NCBI GenBank assembly: GCA_016929205.1
Contig: JAFGJF010000350.1
Span: 1-16,170 of the forward strand
Length of the DNA: 16,170 nucleotides
Reading direction: 5' to 3'
Source: Anaerolineae bacterium
Lineage (GTDB): Bacteria > Chloroflexota > Anaerolineae > JAFGEY01
Shown: positions 1 to 8,686 of the stretch, in pieces
Layout: each line of letters opens with the position of its first letter
How positions within the stretch are numbered: the first letter of the stretch is position 1
Position numbers and translations under genes: made by a program
The notes under the pieces: generated by a model
Databases searched by the model: none
What the model was told of the DNA's origin: nothing
Seen by the model: only the letters and a program-made list of their open reading frames with translations

Positions 1-938
1 ATCAGGTAATAGGTGGGCAGCGCGTAATCGGTGTGCGCCAAGTGCACACTCTGGATCTCGGCACCCAGGTCAGCCAGTCGATCGATGGCCAACCGGACAG
101 CATCACGCACCTCGGGCTGCATGCCATCGACAAAATACTCTTGCGGCACCCCTACCCGCAGCCCTTTCAGGTCGGGCAGCAGCGCATCAAGATAATCTGG
201 CACCGGCTCGGGCATCGAGGTGCTGTCGCGCTCGTCGTGCCCGGCGACAGCCGATAGCAGCATGGCTGCGTCGGTCACGGTGCGGCCAAAGGTGCCGATC
301 TGATCGAGCGAAGAAGCAAAGGCGACCAGCCCGTAGCGGCTGACGCGGCCATAGGATGGCTTGATCCCGACCACGCCGCACAAGGCCGCCGGCTGCCGCA
401 CGCTGCCGCCGGTGTCAGAGCCCAGGGCCAACGGCACCATCTGCGCCGCTACCGCGGCCGCACTGCCGCCGCTCGATCCGCCCGGCACGCGCTCGACATC
501 CCACGGGTTGCGCGTGGTGAAATAGCTCGAGTTTTCGGTCGACGACCCCATCGCAAATTCGTCGGTATTGGTTTTGCCCGTGATCACGGCCCCTGCTGTG
601 CGCAGTTTTTCGATCACCGTCGCCGGAAAAGGCGAATAAAAGTGCTCCAAGATCCTGGATCCACACGTCGTCGGTGCGCCAGGGACACAAATCACGTCCT
701 TGATCGCAATGGGCACACCCAGCAGCGGCGGCGTGTCTGCACCATCTTGGGCGAACCTGGCATCCGCTTCCTTGGCCTGGGCCAATGCCTGGTCGGCCAT
801 CACGGTCAGATAGGACTGAATGATACCGTTTACCCGTTCGATCCGCGCCAACACCGAGCGGGTCAATTCAACGGAAGAGATATCGCCGGTGTGCAACAAC
901 GCACTGGCTTGTTGTGCCGTCAATTCGTACAATTCCAT
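1..938 (-). CDS. gatA: Glu-tRNA(Gln)/Asp-tRNA(Asn) amidotransferase subunit A (partial, C-terminus beyond window)
   Basis: GatA is the amidase subunit of GatCAB. It releases ammonia from glutamine, and the complex uses it to amidate mischarged Glu-tRNA(Gln) or Asp-tRNA(Asn) in the cytoplasm. I translated the minus strand from the ATG at 938 ([10 protein letters not shown]...) and the frame stays open to the window edge, giving about 312 residues of a family usually near 485. The amidase signature is intact: Lys80 in GVPIAIKDV, the [12 protein letters not shown] loop with Ser155, and [12 protein letters not shown] with Ser179, which together match the Lys-cisSer-Ser triad. The start lies 8 bases after the gatC stop, with no clear Shine-Dalgarno, so translation is probably coupled to gatC. 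I see no frameshift. The family call is firm; substrate preference (Gln, Asn or both) cannot be told from this fragment. Confidence 0.96.
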   Translation of the reverse strand, partial: MELYELTAQQASALLHTGDISSVELTRSVLARIERVNGIIQSYLTVMADQALAQAKEADARFAQDGADTPPLLGVPIAIKDVICVPGAPTTCGSRILEHFYSPFPATVIEKLRTAGAVITGKTNTDEFAMGSSTENSSYFTTRNPWDVERVPGGSSGGSAAAVAAQMVPLALGSDTGGSVRQPAALCGVVGIKPSYGRVSRYGLVAFASSLDQIGTFGRTVTDAAMLLSAVAGHDERDSTSMPEPVPDYLDALLPDLKGLRVGVPQEYFVDGMQPEVRDAVRLAIDRLADLGAEIQSVHLAHTDYALPTYYL

Positions 939-946
939 AGTGGGGA

Positions 947-1243
947 TCAATTGCTTTCTTGGAGAATAATTCGCACCTGGACACAGTTTTCGGCCACGGC
1001 CGGCGCGTTTTCCAGCATCACATCCCGTGGGAACGAAGGAGCGACCTGATCCGGACGCATCACGTTTCGCAGAGGCAGCACCGACGCTGTGGGCGGGATC
1101 GCATCCGTATCCAATTCATCCAGACGTGCTGCATAGTCCAGAATCGCCGACAACTGCGCCCGGAACAGATCCACTTCTTGCTCCGTCAACTGCAATTTCG
1201 CCAACTCGGCTACGTGCTGGACTTGCTGATGTGTTAACGCCAC
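947..1243 (-). CDS. gatC: Glu-tRNA(Gln)/Asp-tRNA(Asn) amidotransferase subunit C
   Basis: GatC is the small subunit that wraps around and stabilises GatA in the GatCAB tRNA amidotransferase. The 98-residue product has the usual length and family pattern: an N-terminal helix HVAELAKLQLTEQEV, a second helix FRAQLSAILDYAARLDELD, then TDAIPPTASVLPLRNVMRPD followed by the typical PRDVMLENAP segment. The start is a GTG at 1243, preceded by a strong GGGAGG Shine-Dalgarno 7 bases upstream. It is the first gene of a gatC-gatA pair and has its own promoter (TATAAT-type -10 at 1274-1279). gatB is not visible. Confidence 0.95.
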   Translation of the reverse strand: MALTHQQVQHVAELAKLQLTEQEVDLFRAQLSAILDYAARLDELDTDAIPPTASVLPLRNVMRPDQVAPSFPRDVMLENAPAVAENCVQVRIILQESN

Positions 1244-1273
1244 TCACAATCCTCCCAAATAGATAATAGAATC

Positions 1274-1302
1274 ATTATATCACTATCCAATAACATGAGC
1301 AA
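1274..1302 (-). promoter_or_regulatory. Putative gatCA promoter
   Basis: Read on the minus strand, a perfect TATAAT -10 (1274-1279) lies 17 bases downstream of a weak -35, TTGCTC (1297-1302). The predicted start of transcription is about 25 bases upstream of the gatC GTG. The -35 touches the edge of the terminator at 1301-1325. The -10 is convincing; the -35 matches only three of six consensus bases. Confidence 0.55.
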
Positions 1303-1325
1303 AAGCCCGCCGTTGGCGGGCTTTT
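1301..1325 (-). terminator. Symmetrical Rho-independent terminator of the rsb operon
   Basis: A perfect 11-bp stem, AAAAGCCCGCC paired with GGCGGGCTTTT, encloses a 3-base loop. A-tract and T-tract flank it on both sides, so it could work in either direction. The only transcription clearly arriving is from the minus-strand rsb operon, whose last stop codon is about 100 bases upstream. It therefore most likely ends that transcript just before the gatC promoter. Confidence 0.85.
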
Positions 1326-1427
1326 ATCACGTCAACCCAAGGCAACGCACACCAACCCAAAACCAATCAACAGGACACAAGGTCGTGTCTCGTGTTCAGC
1401 AGATTGGCAGAGCGTGCAAATGGGCGA

Positions 1428-1829
1428 TCACCGTAACCACTTGCGAACGGTGACCGTCGTTCCAATGCCTATCTCGGACTCGACCTCAAATTCATCCATC
1501 AACCGTTTCGCCCCCGACATACCCATCCCCAGGCTTTTGGATGTTGAATACCCGTCTTGCATTGCCAGTTCGATATCGGGAATACCAGGGCCTTCATCTT
1601 CACAGATGATCTCGATACCCACACGTCCCCCGACCTCGACTGAACGCATACTGGCTTGGCCCATTTCGGCATACTGCACAATATTACGCGTCAGCTCGGA
1701 AATCGCCGTGGCAATACGGGCTTGATCGATGACGCCAAAGCCCAATTCTTTTGCTAGCTCTCGTCCCTCTACGCGCGCTGTGACAATGTCCAGATCGCTG
1801 CGAACAGGGACAATGCGCTCTTTTGGCAT
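1428..1829 (-). CDS. rsbT: RsbT-like stressosome serine/threonine kinase (GHKL switch kinase)
   Basis: RsbT is the kinase of the stressosome. It is held by the RsbR/RsbS shell, phosphorylates their STAS domains on stress, and is then free to activate a downstream partner (RsbU in Bacillus). The 133-residue product closely follows Bacillus RsbT as I remember it, including ELGFGVIDQARIATAISEL, RLMDEF and a C-terminal KWLR. The GHKL ATP-binding boxes are present: N box E45..N49 (ELTRN), G1 box D78-EGPGIPD, and G2 box SLGMGMSGAKRL (99-110). It is the last gene of the operon. Its ATG shares one base with the rsbS stop (TAATG), with an AAGGGGAAG ribosome site just upstream, so the two are translationally coupled. 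RsbW-type anti-sigma kinases are the main alternative, but the sequence and the rsbS neighbour favour RsbT. Confidence 0.93.
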   Translation of the reverse strand: MPKERIVPVRSDLDIVTARVEGRELAKELGFGVIDQARIATAISELTRNIVQYAEMGQASMRSVEVGGRVGIEIICEDEGPGIPDIELAMQDGYSTSKSLGMGMSGAKRLMDEFEVESEIGIGTTVTVRKWLR

Positions 1830-2206
1830 TATTCTTCCCCTTCAGCAATGATCCGTTCCAGCACAGCAATTCCTTTTTCCAGGTTGAGTGCGGTGTGAAC
1901 ACCGGTCAGTTCTAGTCCCAATTCAACCAAGGTAATAGCCACAGCAGGTTGCAGGCCGGTAATGACCAGCTTGGTTCCCATCAGCCCGGCCATTGCCCCC
2001 ACCTCGGTGATAATTCGGCCCATGAACGAATCCACCACCTCGACCGCCGTCAAGTCCAAGATCAATCCTTTGGCCTTTGTCCTGTAAATCTCTTGCAGCA
2101 AGTTGTCCTTGAACAAGACGGCAGACTTGTCGTACAGCTCGACCTGAATTGAAGCAACGAGAAAATCCCCGATCTTGAGGATAGGAATGCGCGAAGCTTC
2201 AATCAT
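1829..2206 (-). CDS. rsbS: RsbS-like stressosome scaffold (single STAS domain antagonist)
   Basis: RsbS is the small STAS protein that, with RsbR paralogs, builds the stressosome core and captures RsbT. The 125-residue product is one STAS domain and resembles Bacillus RsbS throughout: IPILKIGDFLVASIQVEL at the start, then LILDLTAVEVVDSFMGRII, GTKLVITGLQPAVAITLVELG and TALNLEKGI. The phosphoacceptor is retained as Ser60 in VVDSF, equivalent to Ser59 of Bacillus RsbS. The ATG overlaps the stop of the giant upstream gene by one base (TGATG) and follows a GAGGAG ribosome site 8 bases away. It lies directly before rsbT, as in known rsbR-rsbS-rsbT modules. Confidence 0.94.
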   Translation of the reverse strand: MIEASRIPILKIGDFLVASIQVELYDKSAVLFKDNLLQEIYRTKAKGLILDLTAVEVVDSFMGRIITEVGAMAGLMGTKLVITGLQPAVAITLVELGLELTGVHTALNLEKGIAVLERIIAEGEE

Positions 2207-5200
2207 CAGACTTGCTCCTCATCAATTGGTGAAAATGGCATAATGGCAAATCCCAGTTCCTGCAAGGCGGCTTGAATGCCCGCCCGCAGGTTGCTAAACG
2301 TTCGAATCCCTTTCCAATCCAGACCCAATGTCACGATCGTTTGTGCCTTTTCCGAGTCAATGCCGACCAGCATACATTTGGCCCCGAGTAGCGTGGCCGC
2401 TCTGATCGTCTGCATCAAGTGGTTGACAATGGCCCCGTCCATCACCGGCACGCCGGTGACATCAATGATCACCTGCTCCGCCTGGAAACGCGTGATCCCG
2501 GTCAACAAATCTTCCATGATCCGCATCGCGCGCTGCGAGTCAATCGTGCCGACCAACGGCAGCACGAGTACGTCTTGCCATATCTGGATCACGGGCGATG
2601 AAAGCTGGCGCACCGTATTGGCCAAACGTGCCACATCGTCATATGACTTTTGCAGATCATTGAGCTGTTGTTGGGATTGGGCGATGAGCTGCACGTTTCG
2701 CAGTCCAACCGCAGACTGGCTGGCAATCGTTTCGTACAGTCGAAGCGCATCGGCGTTAAACTCGCTGGAAAGATGCCGCTCCACCGTGATAAAGCCGATG
2801 TATTCTTCGCCAGCAACCAATGGCACCAAAGCCAGGGCCTTGATCGCGCGCTTGACAAACACTTGTTGAGCTGCCTTGGACAGCGCATCGACCTCGGCAT
2901 CCGAAATGACCTGGCTGCCCTTGTCGTTCAGCTCTTGAACCAATTCGATCAGCGGATAATCATCCTGCCGGTATCGCGTGCCGGGTTCAAAATCGGCGTC
3001 TCGCATCCAACCGCCGGCAACCGAAATGATCTTGCGACGTCCTCGCTGCTCAAAGAACATGATTTCGCAGCGATCGACGTTGGTGGGAACAATCTGCTGG
3101 ACGATAATGTCCGTTAACGCCTCCAATGTCGTTGCCATCGCAATCGCCCGGCTCGACTCGTACAGCCGGCGCTGATCCTCAAGCGTCTCACGCACCTGGG
3201 TCAACAACAATGCATTCGACAGGGCAACAGCAGACTGGTTTGCAATGCCCTGGTATAGATCGAGATCTTGATCCGAAAAGACATAGGGTTGTCGATCTTG
3301 AAGTAATATATACCCTCGTATGCGTTCGCCGGCAATCATCGGCACCGCCACAAACGAGACGGCCTTTTCTTGTGCCAGCATCTCTCGTTCTCGCTCGGAC
3401 AAACGCGCTTCTACGGCGACATCGTTCACGATAAATGTCTGTTTGTTCAAAATGGCCTGCTCATATATCGCCGCATAATCAGCCAACGCATATTCAACGT
3501 GGGCCGGGATGCCTCCCTCGAACGTCGGATCGCGATCCTGAATCGCATACACCCTAGCCAGAATCGGTATGTCTTGGGCATCGTATTGGCAAACAATGGA
3601 TACCACGCAGCGCTCAATGTTGGCAATACTCATCATTTGTTCTGCCAAGACGTCGGCGATGTCCTGCGGGTTGGTCAGCGAAGACAACGCGGTACTCAAA
3701 CTGAGCAGCAGGTCGGTGCGATGCAGGCTGGCCTGGGTGCTTTGCAGGAGACGCGTGTTCTGCATTGCCGATGCGATCTGCCCACACAGCGTCAAAAGCA
3801 GCGTCTGATCGACTTCAGTGAGGCCATTAACACGGTCTTGCTGCACGTCGAGCACGCCCAGGACTTCGTCGCCCATCATAATCGGCACAGCCAACTCGGC
3901 CCGGGTTTCGGGAAGCAGTTCATTGGGCAACCAGTTTGGATCCTGGCGGGTATCGGCAACCAATACCGGCTGCCTGGTCACCACCGCGGTGCTGTTCAAT
4001 CCCTTTCTACCAACGGCAAGACGCCAACCCGCCTCAACCATTTTCCTTCCCGGCTCGCCATAGCCCGCCACCAGCACCAATTCGTCTCGTTCGGGAATCA
4101 ATTCGTAAAGGTGAACGTGATAATAATTGAACCGTTCCTTGACCAGGGTCACCACCCGTTTGAACAGTTCGTCCAATTCCGTTGCCGCAGCAATCGCCTG
4201 GGCCACCTCGGTCGTCGTCAATGCTTCTTGGCGGCGTCGTTCGAGTTCACTTTGCGTTTCAATCCGCTGCACATCGCGGAGGATGAAATTCGAGATCGCC
4301 AAAGAAATCTGCTGGATGATTGAGCTAAAGAACGCAATCTCGGCATCGGAAAAAGGCTCTTTGGCCCCTCGCTCCAACAACAGCATACCGCCAACACGAT
4401 TTTGGATCGTGATCGGAAAGGCAGCAAACGTCTCCCGACTCAATTCCTGGCACACCTTTTCCATCTGTGCATCGCGGTCGGTCAAGGTATTACAGATGAC
4501 CGGCTCCCCCCGATCGTACAGATAGCGATGAATCGTGTCCCGATCAAATGCGTCTCGCACATCAACGGCAACGACATCGGGCGCAGTCTCATCAAAAAAC
4601 GCAAGCACCCTGGCCGTGCGCGGCCCCGCACCGTCATCATCCTGGTAAAGGACAAACCTGCCCTGTTCAACCTCCACCCCGTGGATAATCAGGCGCAACA
4701 GTTCGACACTCAGTTCGCTCAACGAATCCACGGTACTGATCAATTGATGCACCTGTTCGACCAATTCGTCCGCCGTAATATCCCGCCCCAAAACAGCGAC
4801 GGCAATCGGATTTCCCAAATCATCCCGGACAGCAAAAAGTGTCAGTGCCGTGATGATGCGCTTTCCATTTTTGCAGATCTGAGGAACACGACCACGCCAC
4901 TCGCCTTCCAGCCCTTGTTGAACAGCCTGTTCCATCAACGCCAAAGAGTCGTCAGCCCATAACTGTGACATGGGCACGCCGATCAATTCGTTCTTGGCCT
5001 GATCGTAACCATACAACTTGAAACAAGCCTCGTTTGCAAACGTGATGTTGCCCTGCAAATCGGCCATAGCAATCGAGTCGGCTGCATTTTCAGCCAAAGA
5101 TTCAAACCGCCGCACCTGGCGCGTTCGCTCTTGAACCTGCGTCTCAATATTCCTAAAGTTGAGCGCATTCTGCACGGCAATGGCAATCTGGCCCCCCAAC

Positions 5201-8200
5201 CCTTCGAGCACCGATAGATCATCTTCGCCCAGGCCATTGACCCGATCGTCTTGCACGTCGAGCACGCCCAGGACCTGGCGCCCTATTTTAAGTGGCACAG
5301 CGATTTCGGAGCGTGTTTCAAGCAGCAGCGGATTGGGCACCCAACCTTCGTGCTTGCTTACATTGGGAACAAGCACGGCAAGCCCGGTATCTGCCGCTTG
5401 CCCGACGAGCCCTTGACCGGGTTCAAGCCGGTAGCCGCGTTCTTTTAGAACCATGCCCGCCTCGCCCGTGCCCTCGGCCATCACCAAATCGCCGGTCTCC
5501 TGATCGACCAGATAGATGTGCGCGTGCGTATAGTTGAATCCCTCTCTGATCAAAAACACGACCTGGGTTAAAAGCTCGTCCAAGGCAAGCGTCGAGGACA
5601 GCTCCTCACTGACGCCGGCGCTCAATTCAAGCTGCTGAGCGCGACGTTGAGCGGCCAGGCGCGACTCGTGCAACTGCCCTAACAACTGGGCATTGTTTAT
5701 CGAGGTCGCGATCTGGCCGCACAACCCTAGCAACAGCAGTTCGTCATCCTGGTTCACACCGTCCAATCGCTCGCTCTGCACGTCCAGAACCCCCAGGACC
5801 TCGTTTCCCAGCTTGATCGGCACCGCAACTTCTGATTTGGTATCCGGGAGCAACGGATTGGACAGCCAGTTGTCTTGTTTGGAAACGTCCCCTACCCGCA
5901 CCGGAGCGCCTGTCGCGGCAGCCGTTCCAACCAATCCCTTGCCCATTGGAATGCGATGTCCCCGTTCTTTCATGATCCGGCCCGGCTCGCCATAGCCAGC
6001 CATCATCTCCAGATCACCCTTTTCAGGATCAACCTGGTAAACGTGGGCATGATAGTAGTCAAAACGCTCCTTGATCAACGTCACCACACGGGCAAAAAGA
6101 TCGTCGAGAGCAGGAGCCATCGCAATCGCTTGCCCGACCTCAATGCTCGTCGCCAACTCGCGTCCGCGCCGATCGAGCGATTGTTGTAGCTCGCGCTGTT
6201 GTCTCAACATCAGGTGCGCGTTTTCGACCGCTGCGGACACCTGGTTAACCATCGTCTGGTACATTACGATCTGGTCTCGCGTCAACTCGACGTGCTTGCG
6301 CCAGTCAATGCCAACCATACCCACGACCTCGTCGCGCACCCAAATGGGCAAGGCCAGCATGGATAACAGTTGATTCTCAAGCAGCATCTCTCTCCCACGT
6401 TCAGAAAGCCGCTCATCTGTTTCGACGTCGGCCACAAAAATGGGAGACTTTTCGTAATAGACCAGCACAGAGAAAGGACTTTGGTCGACCGTCAGGTGCT
6501 GGTCGACAATGCGTCGTCCATCGGTTGCAGGATCGTGCACGGCGACCACAAACATGGTCTGTGGACCGTCTTTTGTAATCTCGTCATACAAAAACAGGAC
6601 AATCCGGTCAATGTTTGTATCCGCTGCAATTTCTTGCAGCACCAATGGAGCCAACTGATCGAGTTCAGGCGTCATAGAAGCCGCCCGGCTGATCGCCATA
6701 ATCTTGCGTTCTGCCGTCACATCGCGAATCACAGCAGCAAACGAGGTCAGCGTACCTTCCTGGCCCCGAATGCCAAAGACCGTTATCGAAGCCACAAAGT
6801 GCGTCCCATCCTGACGCTGATGCGATCCTTCGGCCTGCCAACTGTCTCCCTGGAGGATTTTGTCGCGCAGTTCATCACTCAGCGCGCCCTCGTCATCCGT
6901 AACGATGAAAAAAGTTAGCGGACGCCTGGGCAGCGGATCCGTGTCAGGGTCATAACCATACATCCGGTAAAAGGCAGGGTTGGCATAAGTCAACACCTGT
7001 TCCAGGTTGGTCAAAACGATTGCCTCAGCAGCATTTTCGATCACTGCACGAAACACGGCAATCTCTGACGTGCGCTCAGCGATCAACTGCTGCACGTTTT
7101 CATAGACTCGGGCGTTGGCCAACGACGCTGCCAACTGGCCGCTGATCTGCTCCATCAAATGGGCGTCGGCAGCCGTAAAGGCACGGATCCGGCTGCTCAC
7201 CAGGTTGATCGTGCCCCCGATTTGTCCCTGAGTCACAAGCGGCACGGATAAAATAGAACGCATATCATGCTTGCTCAAAATTTCGGCATCGATGAATGTG
7301 CTAAACTGTTCACTCGTCAGATCGGGCACAACGATCGATCGGTTTTGCCGGATAGCCATCCCTGGGATGCACAGATCGACCGGCAGTTGAACGCCTTCCT
7401 CCAACGGCATATCGACACCTGTACGATCGTCGACGCCCATCAGCTCGACCTGATCCGTAATTTCGAAATACGTGGCAATCGTCATATAATCAAAATCAAG
7501 CAGTGCCCTCAATTCCCGCGAGACGGCAGCAAACACTTGCTCCATACCCAGCCCAGAACTCACCGCGCGAGAAATGACACTCACCGCACGCGTTTCGCGG
7601 AACAAGATGGCATTTTGTACGGCCACCGCAATCTGCTGCCCCAGGCTTTCCATCAATGACAGGTCAGATTCAGTCAGCCCGTTGACCTGGTTGCTCTGCA
7701 CATCCAAGACACCCAATATATCGCCGCCGATCTTGAGCGGTACGGTCAGCTCTGAACGCGTATCGGGCAGTAACGGATTGGGCAACCACTGTGCATTCTG
7801 GCTGACGTCGCCCACCAGACTTGGTTCGCCGGTTTCTCCTACGCGCCCAACGAAACCACGTCCCAACTCGATACGATGCCCTCGCGCTTTCATCGCCGCG
7901 CCGGCCTCACCCGTGCCCTCGCGCATGAACAACAAAGCCGACTCTGGGTCGAGTAAATAGACGTGGACGTGGTAATAGTTAAAACTCGTCTTGATCAGTT
8001 CGACAACTTGAAGCAGCAGTTCGTCCAAGTCGAGTGCGGCCGTCAATTGGCGGCTGACCTGGGCACTGATCTCGAGCTGCCGTAAAATCCGTTCTTGATC
8101 CAGGTGATCATCCTGGTCACCCGAACCTGGGCGATCCTGACTTGGGCGATCCTGACTTGAGAGATCCTGACTCGAGAGATCCTGACTTGGGCGATCCTGA

Positions 8201-8649
8201 CTCATGCTTTTCCCTCCCAGCGGGGAAACGATTGGCAAAGCATCCGGCTTGGGTTTTGGCGCCGCCTTGAATACACCCATAAAAGCGGATAGAATAGGCT
8301 TGAGCTTTGCCTGGTGTCCGACACGCTCCTGGGGGCTTGGAAACTGCCGAATGACAAAATCGTCAATCAACCGGCAAAAGATCGTGGCCGCATGAACGAG
8401 ATCGTCGTCATCGACACCTTGCTGCCGGCGGACCTCAGCCTGAGACGACGCAGCATCGACCAGGTATTGTTCGTCGTCCGTTTCCAGGCTATCAATCAAT
8501 GCCGTGAACAACTGCCGCGCGCTCTGCTGCAAAACAGGCTGTGCCAAAATCACATAGCCCGGCACCTGAGCCTTTTTAACGCGCCGACTCCAGTCGGTAG
8601 CGAGATTATCCAGTTCTTGACGTATTACCGGGCTCAGCGAACTGACCAC
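2206..8649 (-). CDS. Giant RsbR-type stressosome sensor: N-terminal helical domain, 9 GAF, 2 PAS, C-terminal STAS (2147 aa)
   Basis: This is probably a cytosolic multi-input sensor subunit of a stressosome. Domains in order, with approximate residues: an all-helical N-terminus resembling RsbRD-type N-domains (1-130); a pentapeptide repeat linker SQDRP/SQDLS (150-174); GAF1 190-350; GAF2 354-520; PAS1 529-650; GAF3 652-825; GAF4 837-987; GAF5 1007-1163; PAS2 1180-1297; GAF6 1299-1460; GAF7 1479-1634; GAF8 1647-1825; GAF9 1834-2005; STAS 2014-2135. GAF1, 4, 5 and 7 are close copies (FNYYHVH type). The STAS domain has LPLVGTIDS and DVTGVPVMDG, so the second phosphosite of RsbR is Gly2072 while Ser2038 occupies the first. 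No kinase, phosphatase, cyclase or DNA-binding domain is visible. The start is GTG with a GGGAGG site 5 bases upstream, and the gene couples into rsbS. Typical RsbR is about 270-300 residues, so this one is roughly seven times longer. Ligands of the GAF/PAS domains are unknown. Confidence 0.93.
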   Translation of the reverse strand: MVSSLSPVIRQELDNLATDWSRRVKKAQVPGYVILAQPVLQQSARQLFTALIDSLETDDEQYLVDAASSQAEVRRQQGVDDDDLVHAATIFCRLIDDFVIRQFPSPQERVGHQAKLKPILSAFMGVFKAAPKPKPDALPIVSPLGGKSMSQDRPSQDLSSQDLSSQDRPSQDRPGSGDQDDHLDQERILRQLEISAQVSRQLTAALDLDELLLQVVELIKTSFNYYHVHVYLLDPESALLFMREGTGEAGAAMKARGHRIELGRGFVGRVGETGEPSLVGDVSQNAQWLPNPLLPDTRSELTVPLKIGGDILGVLDVQSNQVNGLTESDLSLMESLGQQIAVAVQNAILFRETRAVSVISRAVSSGLGMEQVFAAVSRELRALLDFDYMTIATYFEITDQVELMGVDDRTGVDMPLEEGVQLPVDLCIPGMAIRQNRSIVVPDLTSEQFSTFIDAEILSKHDMRSILSVPLVTQGQIGGTINLVSSRIRAFTAADAHLMEQISGQLAASLANARVYENVQQLIAERTSEIAVFRAVIENAAEAIVLTNLEQVLTYANPAFYRMYGYDPDTDPLPRRPLTFFIVTDDEGALSDELRDKILQGDSWQAEGSHQRQDGTHFVASITVFGIRGQEGTLTSFAAVIRDVTAERKIMAISRAASMTPELDQLAPLVLQEIAADTNIDRIVLFLYDEITKDGPQTMFVVAVHDPATDGRRIVDQHLTVDQSPFSVLVYYEKSPIFVADVETDERLSERGREMLLENQLLSMLALPIWVRDEVVGMVGIDWRKHVELTRDQIVMYQTMVNQVSAAVENAHLMLRQQRELQQSLDRRGRELATSIEVGQAIAMAPALDDLFARVVTLIKERFDYYHAHVYQVDPEKGDLEMMAGYGEPGRIMKERGHRIPMGKGLVGTAAATGAPVRVGDVSKQDNWLSNPLLPDTKSEVAVPIKLGNEVLGVLDVQSERLDGVNQDDELLLLGLCGQIATSINNAQLLGQLHESRLAAQRRAQQLELSAGVSEELSSTLALDELLTQVVFLIREGFNYTHAHIYLVDQETGDLVMAEGTGEAGMVLKERGYRLEPGQGLVGQAADTGLAVLVPNVSKHEGWVPNPLLLETRSEIAVPLKIGRQVLGVLDVQDDRVNGLGEDDLSVLEGLGGQIAIAVQNALNFRNIETQVQERTRQVRRFESLAENAADSIAMADLQGNITFANEACFKLYGYDQAKNELIGVPMSQLWADDSLALMEQAVQQGLEGEWRGRVPQICKNGKRIITALTLFAVRDDLGNPIAVAVLGRDITADELVEQVHQLISTVDSLSELSVELLRLIIHGVEVEQGRFVLYQDDDGAGPRTARVLAFFDETAPDVVAVDVRDAFDRDTIHRYLYDRGEPVICNTLTDRDAQMEKVCQELSRETFAAFPITIQNRVGGMLLLERGAKEPFSDAEIAFFSSIIQQISLAISNFILRDVQRIETQSELERRRQEALTTTEVAQAIAAATELDELFKRVVTLVKERFNYYHVHLYELIPERDELVLVAGYGEPGRKMVEAGWRLAVGRKGLNSTAVVTRQPVLVADTRQDPNWLPNELLPETRAELAVPIMMGDEVLGVLDVQQDRVNGLTEVDQTLLLTLCGQIASAMQNTRLLQSTQASLHRTDLLLSLSTALSSLTNPQDIADVLAEQMMSIANIERCVVSIVCQYDAQDIPILARVYAIQDRDPTFEGGIPAHVEYALADYAAIYEQAILNKQTFIVNDVAVEARLSEREREMLAQEKAVSFVAVPMIAGERIRGYILLQDRQPYVFSDQDLDLYQGIANQSAVALSNALLLTQVRETLEDQRRLYESSRAIAMATTLEALTDIIVQQIVPTNVDRCEIMFFEQRGRRKIISVAGGWMRDADFEPGTRYRQDDYPLIELVQELNDKGSQVISDAEVDALSKAAQQVFVKRAIKALALVPLVAGEEYIGFITVERHLSSEFNADALRLYETIASQSAVGLRNVQLIAQSQQQLNDLQKSYDDVARLANTVRQLSSPVIQIWQDVLVLPLVGTIDSQRAMRIMEDLLTGITRFQAEQVIIDVTGVPVMDGAIVNHLMQTIRAATLLGAKCMLVGIDSEKAQTIVTLGLDWKGIRTFSNLRAGIQAALQELGFAIMPFSPIDEEQV
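8129..8203 (-). repeat. Five tandem 15-bp repeats inside the giant sensor gene
   Basis: Five in-frame 15-bp units (plus strand GGGCGATCCTGACTT and GAGAGATCCTGACTC variants) run at 8129-8143, 8144-8158, 8159-8173, 8174-8188 and 8189-8203. They encode SQDRP, SQDLS, SQDLS, SQDRP, SQDRP, a hydrophilic linker between the N-terminal helical domain and GAF1. Because the unit is a multiple of three, copy number could change without breaking the frame. Confidence 0.9.
8205..8218 (-). promoter_or_regulatory. Strong internal ribosome-binding site and possible alternative start (Met149)
   Basis: Within the giant gene, a GGGAGGG motif (8212-8218) stands 6 bases before an in-frame ATG (8203-8205, residue 149). 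This is at least as good as the site for the annotated GTG. Use of it would give a 1999-residue product lacking the N-terminal helical domain and starting at the pentapeptide repeats. The motif also encodes Gly-Gly-Lys, so chance is possible. Confidence 0.4.
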
Positions 8650-8686
8650 AGTTTCCTCCCTGACCTCTGCCCCCTAGTCGTTTGAC

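Noticed and set aside
3370..4323. 317-residue plus-strand open frame
   Set aside because: It lies wholly opposite the giant sensor gene, its translation is rich in His/Gln/Arg and low in recognisable motifs, and the minus-strand frame has clear GAF domains; it is a shadow of that gene.
8129..8203. Tandem repeats as a CRISPR-like array
   Set aside because: Units are 15 bp, contiguous without spacers, and in frame inside a coding region.
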